A DNA stretch of 27,871 bases, from NCBI GenBank assembly GCA_934645175.1, contig CAKUDE010000032.1, positions 1-27,871 on the forward strand. The letters run 5' to 3'. The DNA is from an uncultured Oscillospiraceae bacterium (GTDB lineage Bacteria > Bacillota > Clostridia > Oscillospirales > Oscillospiraceae). Below the pieces are notes generated by a model, which had not been told where the DNA came from, did not search any database, and saw only the letters and a list, made by a program, of their open reading frames with translations. Every line of letters begins with the position of its first letter. The stretch's first letter is position 1. This document shows, piece by piece, positions 18,777-27,871 of the stretch. The translations under genes and the position numbers were made by a program.

Positions 18777-21729
18777 AATGCAGGGCATAGAATTTCAGAT
18801 CGTAAATGACAGCGACGCTGCATCGGACGGGCTGAATCGGCTCTCCCAGGCGCTGAAATCGGTAAAAACGAGCCTCGGCGGCGCGGGTTCCTCTCTGAGC
18901 CGCACGGCTGCGGGAATCGGCGAGATCAAAAATGCGCTGGATAAACTTAACACCGGCGATTTTTCGGCGAAACTCAAACGCATCAGCGACGGGATCGCCG
19001 CGCTGGGTGCAAGTGCGTCGTCGGCAAAGCTCTCCTCGTCCATAGGGACACAGCTCCAGAAGATCGGAGAGGCGATCAATGCGATGCCGGAGGCTTCCGG
19101 GCAGAAGCTCGCGACGCTTGCCGACGGCCTGCGCCCGCTTACGGAGCTTGGAAAATCCAATCTGACTTCTTTTATCACACAGCTCAAAAAGCTTCCGGAG
19201 GCGGCGGCCTCACTAGAGAGCGTGGATATGAGCCGCTTCGCTGCGCAGATACGAAGTGTGGCGGAAGCGGTAGCGCCGCTTGCAAGCCAGATGAACAAGG
19301 TGACGGCGGACTTTTCGGCACTTCCAACGAAGCTCAAGGGAGTATCTGACGCTGCAAATCAGTATAACGAGATTGCAAAAAAGTCCACAAACGTTACATC
19401 CGGCTGGGCGAAAAGCTTTAAGAAGCTCTTGAGCGTGGTCGGAATTATCTATCTGCTGAAAAAGGCGATCAGCGCGCTCAAGCCCGCGATTGAGGATGCA
19501 ACCGAATGGGAAGGGATCGTGCAGCGGTTTTCGCGCACCTTTGGCTCGGAAGCGGAGGAAGCGTATGCATGGATTCAGCGCCTGAGCAAGGAAATGAAGA
19601 TCAACGCACAGCAATTTATGCAGTATTCCTCTATTTTCGGAAGTATGCTCAAGGGCTACGGCGTTTCGACGAAGGATGCCGCAAAGATGGCTGTCGGCTA
19701 TACGGAACTGGCGCACGACATCTGGGCGGGCTACAACGACATCTATTCGAGCCTAGACGAGGCCGCAAACGCGGTACGCTCCGCCATTGCGGGAGAAGTT
19801 GAGCCGATCCGAAAGGCGGGCTTCACGATCGTAGATTCTCAGCTTAAGGCTACGGCGGCGATTTACGGCATTGCCTACAGCTCGCAGACGGCGAGCGAGG
19901 AGCTGAAAAGCTATCTGCGTTATCTGACTCTTGTGAAACAGGCGAGTGATCAGGGACTGCTCGGCACGTTTGCGAAAGAGATGAACACCGTGGAAGGAAT
20001 GATGCGAACGCTCAAGCTGCAGCTGAAATCTCTGGCGCAGGCGATCGGGAAGCTGTTTCTGCCGATTCTGACAAAGGTGCTGCCCTATGTGCAAGCCTTT
20101 GTGCAGCTGCTGCAGGAGGCAGTGGTCTCCATGGCGGCGCTGATGGGCATTCAGATCGACACGCCGGATTTTGACGGCGCGAACGACGGCGCAGGCGGAA
20201 TCTCCGACAATCTGGATGACGCGGTTGACAGCGCAAAGGAGCTGAAGCGCTTCCTTGCGGGCTTTGACGAGCTGAACGTGATGTCGGACAGCAATTCGCT
20301 TATCGGGTCGGATCTGACCGGCGGCATTTACAGCGGTACGTTCAACATTGAGACGCTGTGGGATGACGCGATTCTTGACCAGATTACCGGAAAGGTCGAG
20401 CAGATCACGGACAAGCTTCGGACGGTGATGAAGCCGGTGGTCGACTGGATTGCGGAGAAGGTTGTAGCAATCTATGGCAAGATTTCCGAGATTTTTTCCA
20501 ACAGCGAGAGCGGCATGCCGATTCTCGAGGGGATCAAAGGCATCTTTTCCGATATTTTCGGACATTCAAAGGGAATTGCGGACTCCGTGGTCGATTGGTT
20601 CCTGAATTTGGACTTGTCGCCCCTGCAGGAAGCCGTGGGCGATCTGTTCCCGAACCTCCGGGAGAATCTGAATATTGTCGGAGACGCTCTGGAGTGGATT
20701 GTAGAAGGGCCTCTGGGGGACATCGGGCAGTGGATCATGGAGAGCGCACTTCCGAAATTTATTGAACTGGTCAGCGAAGCGCTGCGGCTTGCCGCAGGGA
20801 TCATCCGACCGATTCTTGAGGGCTTCAAGGAATTCTGGACAGCGATTGAACCGATTGTGCAGTGGGTCGGAAACATCATTATCAAGATCATTGACGAGAT
20901 CAGGAAAATCTTTTCCCGTCTGGCGGATCTGATGGCGGATAAGGGACCGAAGATCGAAAACATCATATCGAATATCGGAAAAATCGTAGCGAAGCTCTGG
21001 GAGGGAATCGCGCCGGTTGCAAACTGGCTGATAGAAACGCTCGGGCCTGCGATTTCCGGTGTGTGGGATCTCATTGAGCCGGTGGTTGGCTTGGTGATTG
21101 ATGTGCTTGACGGGCTTCTCGAATTCCTCGACGGTGTGTTTACCGCAAACTGGGACAAGGCGTGGAACGGGATCAAAAACATTTTCATCGGCGTATGGGA
21201 GGGAATTCAGAATTTCTTCATCGGCGGTGCAAGAGTGATCGTCGGCATCCTCAACGCCATTATCGGCGGCGCAGAGGCGCTTGTAAACACAGTGATTTCC
21301 GGAATCAACTGGCTCATTGACGTGATGAATTCTCTCGGCCTCGACATCGGAAAGGTGAAAGAGGTCGAGTTCGGAAGAATTCCTCTGCCGGATTATGTAG
21401 ACAGCTCGAAGCACACGTCAGGACAGTTTGCGGATGGCGGCTTCCCGGCGACGGGGCAGCTTTTCATTGCCAGAGAAGCGGGCGCAGAAATGGTCGGCTC
21501 CATCGGAGGCCGGACGGCGGTCGCGAACAACGACCAGATCGTTACGGCGGTTTCGTCCGGCGTGTACCGCGCCGTGACGGAGGCGCTTGCGGGCAGGGAC
21601 AACGCAAGCCGTGGCGGCAGTCAGGTCGTTTCGGCGAAGGTCAACGAAAAGACGCTCTTTGAGGTCATTTTGGACTACGCGCGCGGAGAGACGGTCCGTA
21701 CCGGAGCGAATCCGTTCCTGGAACTCTGA
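18760..21729 (+). CDS. Tape measure protein
   Basis: A 989-residue protein. ATG 18760 is chosen over 18736 because GGGAGG lies about nine bases upstream. The N-terminal 200 residues are helical repeats with a heptad-like pattern; a hydrophobic stretch LLSVVGIIYLL lies near 221-232; residues 240-440 resemble the TP901-type tape measure core (ATEWEGIVQRFSRTFG, NAQQFMQYSSIFGSMLKGYG, GEVEPIRKAGFTI). More hydrophobic helices occur near 680-880 and the end has FADGGFPATGQLFIAREAGA, common to Firmicute tape measures. Length sets tail length; about 1.5 angstroms per residue would give roughly 150 nm. It may also form the pore for DNA entry, the step that Ltp proteins block in other phages. Confidence 0.92.
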   Translation: MAENVEMQGIEFQIVNDSDAASDGLNRLSQALKSVKTSLGGAGSSLSRTAAGIGEIKNALDKLNTGDFSAKLKRISDGIAALGASASSAKLSSSIGTQLQKIGEAINAMPEASGQKLATLADGLRPLTELGKSNLTSFITQLKKLPEAAASLESVDMSRFAAQIRSVAEAVAPLASQMNKVTADFSALPTKLKGVSDAANQYNEIAKKSTNVTSGWAKSFKKLLSVVGIIYLLKKAISALKPAIEDATEWEGIVQRFSRTFGSEAEEAYAWIQRLSKEMKINAQQFMQYSSIFGSMLKGYGVSTKDAAKMAVGYTELAHDIWAGYNDIYSSLDEAANAVRSAIAGEVEPIRKAGFTIVDSQLKATAAIYGIAYSSQTASEELKSYLRYLTLVKQASDQGLLGTFAKEMNTVEGMMRTLKLQLKSLAQAIGKLFLPILTKVLPYVQAFVQLLQEAVVSMAALMGIQIDTPDFDGANDGAGGISDNLDDAVDSAKELKRFLAGFDELNVMSDSNSLIGSDLTGGIYSGTFNIETLWDDAILDQITGKVEQITDKLRTVMKPVVDWIAEKVVAIYGKISEIFSNSESGMPILEGIKGIFSDIFGHSKGIADSVVDWFLNLDLSPLQEAVGDLFPNLRENLNIVGDALEWIVEGPLGDIGQWIMESALPKFIELVSEALRLAAGIIRPILEGFKEFWTAIEPIVQWVGNIIIKIIDEIRKIFSRLADLMADKGPKIENIISNIGKIVAKLWEGIAPVANWLIETLGPAISGVWDLIEPVVGLVIDVLDGLLEFLDGVFTANWDKAWNGIKNIFIGVWEGIQNFFIGGARVIVGILNAIIGGAEALVNTVISGINWLIDVMNSLGLDIGKVKEVEFGRIPLPDYVDSSKHTSGQFADGGFPATGQLFIAREAGAEMVGSIGGRTAVANNDQIVTAVSSGVYRAVTEALAGRDNASRGGSQVVSAKVNEKTLFEVILDYARGETVRTGANPFLEL

Positions 21730-21744
21730 GACGGGCGGTGAGCT

Positions 21745-22119
21745 ATGACGATCAATCATTTAAGCGAGAAATGGAAGGTCGGCGACAGCCAGATCTACGA
21801 GCCGAGCGCCGGCGTGAGCGTGCAGCACGAGAACATTGCGGGCTCCGGCAGCGGGCGCACGGAGGACGGCGTGATCCATATCGACTGGGTGCGCCGGGAC
21901 GTGCGCAAGGTCGGCCTGAAATGGTACGTTATGACGCAAGCGGAGCTGGACTACATCATTGACCTGATGCAGGGCAAGGAATACACGTTTACGTTCCCGG
22001 ACAGGGGAAAGACGTACACCATCGACGCGTATTCCTCAAACTGCTCCTACACGATGTATACATACTCCGGCGGAGAGACGATCTACCGGGACGTGAGCAT
22101 CAACGTGATCGAGCGCTGA
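21745..22119 (+). CDS. Distal-tail-like structural protein
   Basis: A 124-residue protein with GGGCGGTGAG upstream. A beta-rich sequence with KWKVGDSQIYEPSAGVSVQH, IHIDWVRRDVRKVGLKWYVM, MQGKEYTFTFPDRGKTYTID and YRDVSINVIER. Short proteins of this kind between tape measure and Tal occur in many Firmicute phages and probably stand in for Dit at the tail tip. The precise family is not certain. Confidence 0.65.
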   Translation: MTINHLSEKWKVGDSQIYEPSAGVSVQHENIAGSGSGRTEDGVIHIDWVRRDVRKVGLKWYVMTQAELDYIIDLMQGKEYTFTFPDRGKTYTIDAYSSNCSYTMYTYSGGETIYRDVSINVIER

Positions 22120-22138
22120 CGAAAGGCGGTGACGGAAG

Positions 22139-23629
22139 GTGCTTCTAAACAAATTTGTACGCGCGGACGGAAGCGTAATCGACGCTTCGCAGATCGTTTC
22201 CTGCAAATATATCTCCGAGGTCAACAGCCAGAACAACCTTTCCGTCGGCGATACGACGGCGGACACGGTAGAGGTGGAGCTTCGCGCCTCTTCCGCGCCC
22301 GTGGAGGACGGGGAGGAGCTGGTCTATTACCAGATCGAGGACGGAACGCAGACGCGGATCGGCGTTTTCTACGCGGAGGCGCCGACGAGCGTTTCCAAGT
22401 CGGCGTACCGCTTCACCGCTTACGACGCATCGGCAAAGCTGGCTGCGGATTTTTCCGCCTGGCTCAACGAAAATCAGGCGCAGTTTCCCATGACCGTGCG
22501 GGCGCTTACAGAGCAGGCGTGCAACATTGCGGGCGTCCGGCTGCAAACGGAGAGCTTTGCCAACGAGACGCTGACTGTCGGCGCATTTTACGCCGACGGC
22601 GTGACGTGCCGCCAGATCGTCGGCTGGGCAGCGCAGCTTGCGGGCTGCTTTGTACGCTGCTCGACGCTCGGCGTGCTGGAATTTGCATGGTACGGGCAAA
22701 GCGCCGTGACGATCACGGCAGCGGCCTCCGGAACGCTGCAATACAGGCAGGACAAGCTGACCGTCAGCGGCTATCAGACGGACACCATTGCGCGAGTGCA
22801 ATTTAAGCAGGAAGCGAACGACGTGGGCGTGATCTATCCGCCGGATGTGGAGGGAAACGTATTTGCGATCTCGCAGAACGGCCTTGCGGCGCAGATGGAC
22901 GCGCAGACGCTGCTTTCCGTTGCGCAGAGCCTCTATCTGAAGCTCAAGGATATTTCCTATACGCCGTTGGAGGTTTCCGTAAAACGCACAGCAGCGGTCA
23001 AGGCGGGCGACATTCTTTCCGTGACCGACGCGGGCGGAAATACGTTTACGACCTATGTGATGCAGATCTGCCTTGATGCTTCCGGTACGGCGGTGAGAAG
23101 CACCGGCGACAGGAACTACGCCGACAAGGCGGCGGTTTCCTCGGAGGCTTACAAGAATATCCCGGGCAAGGTTCTGACGCTCCAGAAGGATGTAGACGGC
23201 CTGCGGATCGAAAACCGCGATACGGAAGGGAAGCTGGCGAGCCTGAGCCTGACCGTTGACGGGATTCAGACCCAGGTAGACCGGAACGGTGAGGCAATCA
23301 CGCAGATACAGCAGGATGCAGAGCAGATCGACATTAAGGTTCAGAAAATCATCGACGACGGCGTTGACAAGGTTTCCACGGAATTCGGTCTGACAATCGA
23401 CGGCTCCTGCGTGGACATTCACCGCTCCGGCGAGGAAATGCACAACAGCCTTGACGAAACGGGTATGTATGTGCGGCGCGGAGACGAGATCATGCTCCAG
23501 GCAAACAACAAGGGCGTTATCGCGACGGACGTACAGGTGCGCAATTACCTGATCGTCGGCGACCACGCCAGATTTGAGAATTATTCCAACGGCACGGACA
23601 GCAAGCGGACGGCGTGCTTCTGGATCTGA
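22139..23629 (+). CDS. Tail endopeptidase / Tal-like tail tip protein
   Basis: A 496-residue protein from GTG 22139; the GAAAGGCGG before it serves as ribosome site. The N-terminal 380 residues have the layout of gp27-like Tal domains (YRFTAYDASAKLAADFSAWL, VRALTEQACNIAGV, TIARVQFKQEANDVGVIYPP, SVTDAGGNTFTTYVMQICLD). A helical part follows (GKVLTLQKDVDGLRIENRDT, ITQIQQDAEQIDIKVQKIID) that could be a trimeric coiled coil. It caps the tail tube and carries the receptor apparatus. No peptidoglycan hydrolase motif is seen. Confidence 0.8.
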   Translation: MLLNKFVRADGSVIDASQIVSCKYISEVNSQNNLSVGDTTADTVEVELRASSAPVEDGEELVYYQIEDGTQTRIGVFYAEAPTSVSKSAYRFTAYDASAKLAADFSAWLNENQAQFPMTVRALTEQACNIAGVRLQTESFANETLTVGAFYADGVTCRQIVGWAAQLAGCFVRCSTLGVLEFAWYGQSAVTITAAASGTLQYRQDKLTVSGYQTDTIARVQFKQEANDVGVIYPPDVEGNVFAISQNGLAAQMDAQTLLSVAQSLYLKLKDISYTPLEVSVKRTAAVKAGDILSVTDAGGNTFTTYVMQICLDASGTAVRSTGDRNYADKAAVSSEAYKNIPGKVLTLQKDVDGLRIENRDTEGKLASLSLTVDGIQTQVDRNGEAITQIQQDAEQIDIKVQKIIDDGVDKVSTEFGLTIDGSCVDIHRSGEEMHNSLDETGMYVRRGDEIMLQANNKGVIATDVQVRNYLIVGDHARFENYSNGTDSKRTACFWI

Positions 23630-23642
23630 GGAGGGCTGACGC

Positions 23643-25367
23643 TTGGCTTTACAGACAAAAACGTTTCAATCGGAAAAGACGAGCAATCAGTATTATCTTC
23701 GGCTTACGCTGACCGAGGAGAGCGTCAACGTGACGGAGAACACATCGAAGATCAGCTACACGCTGACGCTGTTCTCCGGTGCGTGGAACTATATCCTATA
23801 CGCCACCGGGCACGAGATCAAGCTCGGCGGGACGGTCGTTTCCAGCGCCTACCGCCCGAACGCGCCGCAGTATTCCATTGAAAAAAACAGCAGCGTGGTC
23901 ATTGCCTCCGGCTCTGCGACGGTGGCGCACGACTCCGACGGCGGAAAAGAGATGTCCGTCGCGTTCTCCATCAGCGTATACCCGGAGAGCTATACGCCGG
24001 GCGATATTTCCGTAACGGGAAAGAGCATGACGCTGACGCAGATCGCGCGGGCAAGCACCATCGGCGCGACGGATGCGAACATCGGCGCGACGAGTATTCT
24101 TGTGGTCAATCGGAAGTCGAGCGCCTACCGGCACTCCGTACAGTATTCGTTCGGCAGTCTGAGCGGCTACATCACGGAGGACGGCGGTGTTTCCGCACAG
24201 GAGGTCAAGCTCTCGGCGACCAATGTTTCATGGACGGTGCCCACGGCGTTTTATGCACAGATCCCGAACGCCAAGAGCGGCGTATGTACGCTGACGTGCA
24301 AGACGTACTCCGGCACGACGCGGATCGGCGACGCACAGACGGCGACGCTGACCGTGACGGCCTCACAGGCCGCCTGCGCGCCGACTGTGACGGGCAGCGT
24401 TACGGACGTGAACGATACGACGGTCGCACTGACCGGCAACAGCGCGAAGCTCGTGCGCTTTTATTCCACGGCGCGCTGTACGATCTCCGCTACGGCGAAA
24501 AACTCGGCGAGTATTACGGCAAAAACCATCGGCGGCGTATCGCTTGAGGGGAATATCCGGGACATTTCCGCAATTGAGACCGGCTCCGTCGTGTTTTCTG
24601 CGACGGACAGCCGTGGGTACGGCGGGAGCGCAACCGTGACAAAAACGCTTGTTCCGTATATCAAGCTCACGAACAATGCGAGCTGCGAGCGGACGGACCC
24701 GACGAGCGGCAAAGCGACGCTTACGGTGAAGGGCGAGTATTTTAACGGCAGCTTCGGCGCGGTAAGCAATGCGTTGACGGTGAAATACAAGATCGGCTAC
24801 AGCGGCGACGAGGTTGCGCTCACGCCGACGATCAGCGGAAACACCTATACGGTCAGCGCGGAGCTGGAGGGACTGACCTACACAAGCCCGCATACGGTGA
24901 TCGTTACTGTTTCGGACAAGTTGGCAAGCGTGGAAAACCGCCTGTCGGTCAAGCGTGGCATTCCGGTTTTTGACTGGGGGGAAAGCGATTTCAGCTTTAA
25001 CGTCCCGGTCACGGTGGAGTCGCTTCCCGTGGCGCAGATCGTAGAAAGCGGCAAAAGCGGGATTTGGCGCTACCGGAAGTGGAGCAACGGAGACGCCGAA
25101 TGCTGGGGCGAATACACCGGAAAGCACGCAATCACAAACAATTACAACGGGGCGTATTACAGCAATACGATCACGGTGCAATATCCGTTTGCGTTTGCAA
25201 GCCCGGCGATTCTTACCGTCTCCGGCGGCTCCAACAGTCAGATGAACTGGGCGAGAAAATTCGCGCTGAACAATACGACGTCCGGCAGCTTCTGCGTGGT
25301 TGCGAATGTTCAAATGGATTCCGTTGATGTGTTCGTCAATTTGCACGCATTCGGAAAATGGAAGTAA
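23643..25367 (+). CDS. DUF859-like tail fibre/structural protein
   Basis: A 574-residue protein that starts at TTG 23643, supported by GGAGG eight bases before and MALQTKTFQSEKTSNQYYLR as typical opening. The first half (SKISYTLTLFSGAWNY, AHDSDGGKEMSVAFSISVY, ITLTQIARAST-like SMTLTQIARAST) and the Ig-like middle (ATLTVTASQAACAPTV, GSVVFSATDSRGYGGSATVT) match DUF859 (PF05895) phage structural proteins. The C-terminus (WSNGDAECWGEYTGKHAITN, FVNLHAFGKWK) resembles fibre tips with a W-x-NG-x-x-x-CWG motif. It is probably part of the receptor-binding device. Confidence 0.8.
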   Translation: MALQTKTFQSEKTSNQYYLRLTLTEESVNVTENTSKISYTLTLFSGAWNYILYATGHEIKLGGTVVSSAYRPNAPQYSIEKNSSVVIASGSATVAHDSDGGKEMSVAFSISVYPESYTPGDISVTGKSMTLTQIARASTIGATDANIGATSILVVNRKSSAYRHSVQYSFGSLSGYITEDGGVSAQEVKLSATNVSWTVPTAFYAQIPNAKSGVCTLTCKTYSGTTRIGDAQTATLTVTASQAACAPTVTGSVTDVNDTTVALTGNSAKLVRFYSTARCTISATAKNSASITAKTIGGVSLEGNIRDISAIETGSVVFSATDSRGYGGSATVTKTLVPYIKLTNNASCERTDPTSGKATLTVKGEYFNGSFGAVSNALTVKYKIGYSGDEVALTPTISGNTYTVSAELEGLTYTSPHTVIVTVSDKLASVENRLSVKRGIPVFDWGESDFSFNVPVTVESLPVAQIVESGKSGIWRYRKWSNGDAECWGEYTGKHAITNNYNGAYYSNTITVQYPFAFASPAILTVSGGSNSQMNWARKFALNNTTSGSFCVVANVQMDSVDVFVNLHAFGKWK

Positions 25368-25381
25368 GGAGGCACGAAACG

Positions 25382-26122
25382 ATGCTTATCACACAGAAAA
25401 TTACTCTGGATATGCAGCGGCGCATGAATTCGCCGCCGCTCTCTGCCGTACAGGGTGACAGCAACACGCGGGCGATTGAAGCGACGCTGCTCGACGACGG
25501 TACGGCATGGGAGCCGCCGGAAGGCTGCACTGCGGCGATCTCCTACCGCAAGCAGGACGGGACGTCCGGCCTGTACGACAAAATGCCGGACGGGAGCGAG
25601 GCGTTTTCCGTCAGCGGGAACACGGTCACGGTAATGCTCGCGCCGCAGGTGCTGACCTGCGCGGGGCGGGTAAACCTTTCGATCCTCCTCTACGAGGGGA
25701 CGGCGCAGCTCGCGACCTTCCCCTTGGAAATCCGTGTTGCGGGAAATCCGAGCTTCGGGGGCGGCCTGTCGAACGATTACTACAATTATCAGACCTTCGG
25801 GGAGCTGAACGCAGCAATTGGCAATCTGGAAGATCTCCAAACCCGAGATAAATCCAGTCTTGTGGCGGCGATCAACGAGGCCAGGCACACCGGTGGTGGC
25901 GGCGGTGGCGTTGCGCCTACCGCATCGGTCAAGCAGACCGAGACGGGCGCGGTCATTACATGCTCCGACGCAAACGGCACGACCACGGCGGAGATCAGAA
26001 ACGGCACGGACGGCTACACGCCGGAGAAGGGTGTGGATTATTTCACGGAAGCGGACAAGCAGGAGATGGTGGCGGACGTTCTGGCGGCGCTGCCGGAGTA
26101 TCACGGAGAGGTGGTGAGCTGA
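25382..26122 (+). CDS. Baseplate upper protein, BppU-N-like
   Basis: A 246-residue protein from ATG 25382 with AAGGAGG upstream. MLITQKITLDMQRRMNSPPL, QGDSNTRAIEATLLDDGTAW, AISYRKQDGTSGLYDKMPDG and VNLSILLYEGTAQLATFPLE are characteristic of the BppU N-terminal domain (PF10651) that docks receptor proteins to the tail tip. The C-terminal part has a poly-Gly linker (HTGGGGGGVAP) and GTDGYTPEKGVDYFTEADKQ, a common fibre module. It overlaps the next gene by one base (TGATG). Confidence 0.8.
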   Translation: MLITQKITLDMQRRMNSPPLSAVQGDSNTRAIEATLLDDGTAWEPPEGCTAAISYRKQDGTSGLYDKMPDGSEAFSVSGNTVTVMLAPQVLTCAGRVNLSILLYEGTAQLATFPLEIRVAGNPSFGGGLSNDYYNYQTFGELNAAIGNLEDLQTRDKSSLVAAINEARHTGGGGGGVAPTASVKQTETGAVITCSDANGTTTAEIRNGTDGYTPEKGVDYFTEADKQEMVADVLAALPEYHGEVVS

Positions 26123-26940
26123 TGGCGGGATATGCGCTGAAAATCGACGGAAACCGGGTGATCTTTGACGGGCACGCGGAGAGTGAGCGCGATTGCCACG
26201 CGCTGACGCTGCTTTGCAATCTGCTTCAAAAGCACGCAAGGACCGTCGAGTACAAGACGGGCTATGCCGCGTTTGAGTTGGAGGACATTCCGACGGAAAA
26301 CCGGTTCTGGTATACGGATTCCGTTGCGTTCACAATGAACGGAATCAGCGTCTCTGTTGTTGCTGCGGGGGTTCCGCCCGTTATTATCGGCAGCAACAAC
26401 TTTCGGATTTCCATTTCCGTTGACGATACCGGCCTTACCGTTCACAACAATGCCACTTCGTCCTACTCCGCACGGGTACGGGTCTCATTCTCCGATGAGG
26501 ACGACAGCATTTCCGCTTACTTCTCGATCAGAGAGACCGATTTGGACGCTCCGATTGCGCCCGGCGATTCGTTCCTGTTCCCCTTTGCGGACGGAATCAA
26601 GCTGTATGCGCTGACGGACGGAGACGGTGCGCCGCTTCAAAAGGGCGACGTCATTACCGACGACGGCACGCAGCTTTCCGTGACGCAGCTCGTCCCGTGC
26701 GGCGATCCCGGAGGGGTTACGCTGGCCACCGAGGGCAAATATTGTCCGAAGAACGTGAAGGTCACGCCGAAGCTGCAATCGCTGACGGTCACGGAAAACG
26801 GCGAGACGACACCGCCGGAGGGCTACGCGGGCTTTGGAAAAGTGACGGTGAATGTGCCGGTTGTGGTGCAGGTCGAAAGCGACCTTTACGCGCTGGCGGC
26901 TTCCGCACGGGCGAATGAAAGCGAGGTGACGCTCCTGTGA
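26122..26940 (+). CDS. Tail/receptor-end structural protein
   Basis: A 272-residue protein whose ATG at 26122 overlaps the preceding stop; GAGAGGTGGTGAG is the ribosome site. The middle is beta-rich with no recognised domain. Residues near 220-265 hold the motif KNVKVTPKLQSLTVTENGET followed by PPEGYAGFGKVTVNVP, a short module repeated in many phage fibres of gut Firmicutes. It probably adds to the host-recognition device. Its stop overlaps the next GTG start (GTGA). Confidence 0.7.
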   Translation: MAGYALKIDGNRVIFDGHAESERDCHALTLLCNLLQKHARTVEYKTGYAAFELEDIPTENRFWYTDSVAFTMNGISVSVVAAGVPPVIIGSNNFRISISVDDTGLTVHNNATSSYSARVRVSFSDEDDSISAYFSIRETDLDAPIAPGDSFLFPFADGIKLYALTDGDGAPLQKGDVITDDGTQLSVTQLVPCGDPGGVTLATEGKYCPKNVKVTPKLQSLTVTENGETTPPEGYAGFGKVTVNVPVVVQVESDLYALAASARANESEVTLL

Positions 26941-27161
26941 GCAAAATCAAAATCGGAAATACCGTCTATGATAACGTCAAAACCGTCCGATGCAGGGACG
27001 CGGACGATGAGAGCAAATATGTGGCGTTTACGAGGTTCCCGGACAAAATCGACGGGGCGATGAATGTTACGATTCGTGCATTCCCTGCGACCGTTGTGCT
27101 GGCTGCTGCCGTAATTCCGTCGTATCAAATGACTGTTACTATTCAGGAAAAAGGAGAATAA
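26937..27161 (+). CDS. Small receptor-end protein
   Basis: A 74-residue protein from GTG 26937 in a GTGA overlap; AGCGAGGTGACG serves as ribosome site. KIKIGNTVYDNVKTVRCRDA and FPDKIDGAMNVTIRAF are short strands like those of fibre-end modules. Function unknown; context is tail fibre operon. Confidence 0.65.
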   Translation: MSKIKIGNTVYDNVKTVRCRDADDESKYVAFTRFPDKIDGAMNVTIRAFPATVVLAAAVIPSYQMTVTIQEKGE

Positions 27162-27163
27162 CT

Positions 27164-27829
27164 ATGTGGCTTAGAAACTGGGATAACTTTATACTTGCGC
27201 TTACGGGCGTAAGGGCGACCGGAAAAATAAACACCGACCAAACCTATGAGGCTTACGGCGTAAGCGTCCTAAGCGGCGGTCTGGGTTCTTCTTCGGAGGA
27301 TTTTTCGGATGGAAACGTCAGCTTCAAAAAGCCGACCGGTTCCATTTCGGGCGCGACTGTTGTGACGTCTTATACATCATATAACAGTGGCGTCTATCAA
27401 ACGGCATACTCTGCATCGGCTCCGACGATGGGTTCGTGCAACTTCTGTTTCGGCGACGGAGACACACCCGCGACGTATGAAGATTTCAAGCTGAGCGGCA
27501 ATGTGGTCGCGGCGGGAACAGCGATCCGCGTTCTTTCCAAAAAGAGGACGTGGGACGCAAATTCCAAGAAGTTTGTAATGACCGCGACCGTTGCGGTGAC
27601 AAACAACGGGAGTGAGGCGGCAACCGTAAAGGAATGGGGGCTATGCCAGTACAGCGGTTCGGCGAAATTGAATGAGGCGGCATATCTCACGAACAGCACC
27701 TACTCAAACACAAGCACTTCCGTGATACTCATGTTCCGCGAGGTGCTGGAAACGCCGGTGACAATCGAGGCGGGAGGCACGGCGACATTCGAGGTTTCCA
27801 TCGACTTCCCGATGCCGAACCATCCGTAA
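27164..27829 (+). CDS. Phage structural protein of unknown function
   Basis: A 221-residue protein with AAAAGGAG upstream, two bases after the preceding stop. MWLRNWDNFILALTGVRATG followed by beta strands and late WDANSKKFVMTATVAVTNNG, FREVLETPVTIEAGGTATFE. Similar proteins lie after fibre genes in related phages; the strand-rich C-terminus recalls receptor-binding modules. Not assigned further. Confidence 0.7.
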   Translation: MWLRNWDNFILALTGVRATGKINTDQTYEAYGVSVLSGGLGSSSEDFSDGNVSFKKPTGSISGATVVTSYTSYNSGVYQTAYSASAPTMGSCNFCFGDGDTPATYEDFKLSGNVVAAGTAIRVLSKKRTWDANSKKFVMTATVAVTNNGSEAATVKEWGLCQYSGSAKLNEAAYLTNSTYSNTSTSVILMFREVLETPVTIEAGGTATFEVSIDFPMPNHP

Positions 27830-27840
27830 CGAGGTAGGCT

Positions 27841-27871
27841 ATGCTGCACATCATCACATTTTTGTTCAACA
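27841..27871 (+). CDS. Start of a further gene, cut by the window end
   Basis: ATG at 27841 after GAGGTAGGC gives MLHIITFLFN before the window ends. The ten residues are hydrophobic, compatible with a membrane protein such as a holin, but too short to identify. Confidence 0.5.
   Translation, partial: MLHIITFLFN

Noticed and set aside
19753..20565. Minus-strand frame opposite the tape measure gene
   Set aside because: Antisense shadow without ribosome site; the opposite frame is a continuous tape measure protein.
22145..23566. Long minus-strand frame (473 codons) opposite the Tal-like gene
   Set aside because: Same antisense composition and no recognisable domain; the plus-strand gene is well supported.
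24363..25346. Minus-strand frame opposite the DUF859-like gene
   Set aside because: Arg/Ala/Val-rich shadow of a well-supported fibre gene.

Overview
The window is a stretch of a temperate, siphovirus-type phage or prophage, most likely from a Clostridia-class Firmicute (an Oscillospiraceae-like gut bacterium is my guess). The reasons are the SPP1-like portal, an SU10/DUF5309-type major capsid protein, Firmicute-type Shine-Dalgarno sites (AAGGAGG) before nearly every gene, many 1 to 20 base overlaps, and a moderately high G+C content. The host assignment is inference. No integrase, repressor, lysis gene or attachment site lies inside the window, and both ends cut through genes.

Layout. Positions 1-4010 hold the end of the early/accessory operon: an octapeptide-repeat protein cut at its N-terminus, two DNA methyltransferase-like genes, then a run of very small, tightly overlapping genes (Cys-rich/zinc-ribbon and DUF551-like proteins). 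An AT-rich gap with a candidate promoter (4011-4102) leads to a likely terminase small subunit (4103-4702). Between small and large terminase lies accessory island A (4970-8030): an array of short GCGACTAT repeats, a minus-strand operon of three genes (48 aa, a 58 aa ribbon-helix-helix-like protein, an LPD29-like protein) driven by a consensus promoter with a palindrome in its spacer, a divergent consensus promoter for a serine recombinase, and a strong terminator. The large terminase (8072-9718) follows. Island B (9719-12272) sits between large terminase and portal: a minus-strand Ltp-type lipoprotein (candidate superinfection exclusion factor), a small ribbon-helix-helix regulator with its own promoter and dyad, a 55 aa protein, a BRO-N/KilAC antirepressor, and a 39 aa protein, closed by a terminator.

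From 12404 to the right end the structural module runs on the plus strand: portal, a small protein, a strong terminator, a tRNA-shaped sequence with odd loop bases, scaffold, major capsid, four connector/neck/terminator proteins, major tail protein, tail assembly chaperones joined by a -1 frameshift at GGGAAAC, tape measure (989 aa), a distal-tail-like protein, a Tal-like tail endopeptidase, a DUF859-like fibre, a BppU-like baseplate protein, and three further receptor-end proteins. The packaging genes (small terminase, large terminase, portal) normally lie together; here two regulated accessory islands split them. The islands hold the least ordinary content of the window: the GCGACTAT array, the shared TGGGCA operator family, the Ltp-like lipoprotein, and, just after the portal, the tRNA-like element.
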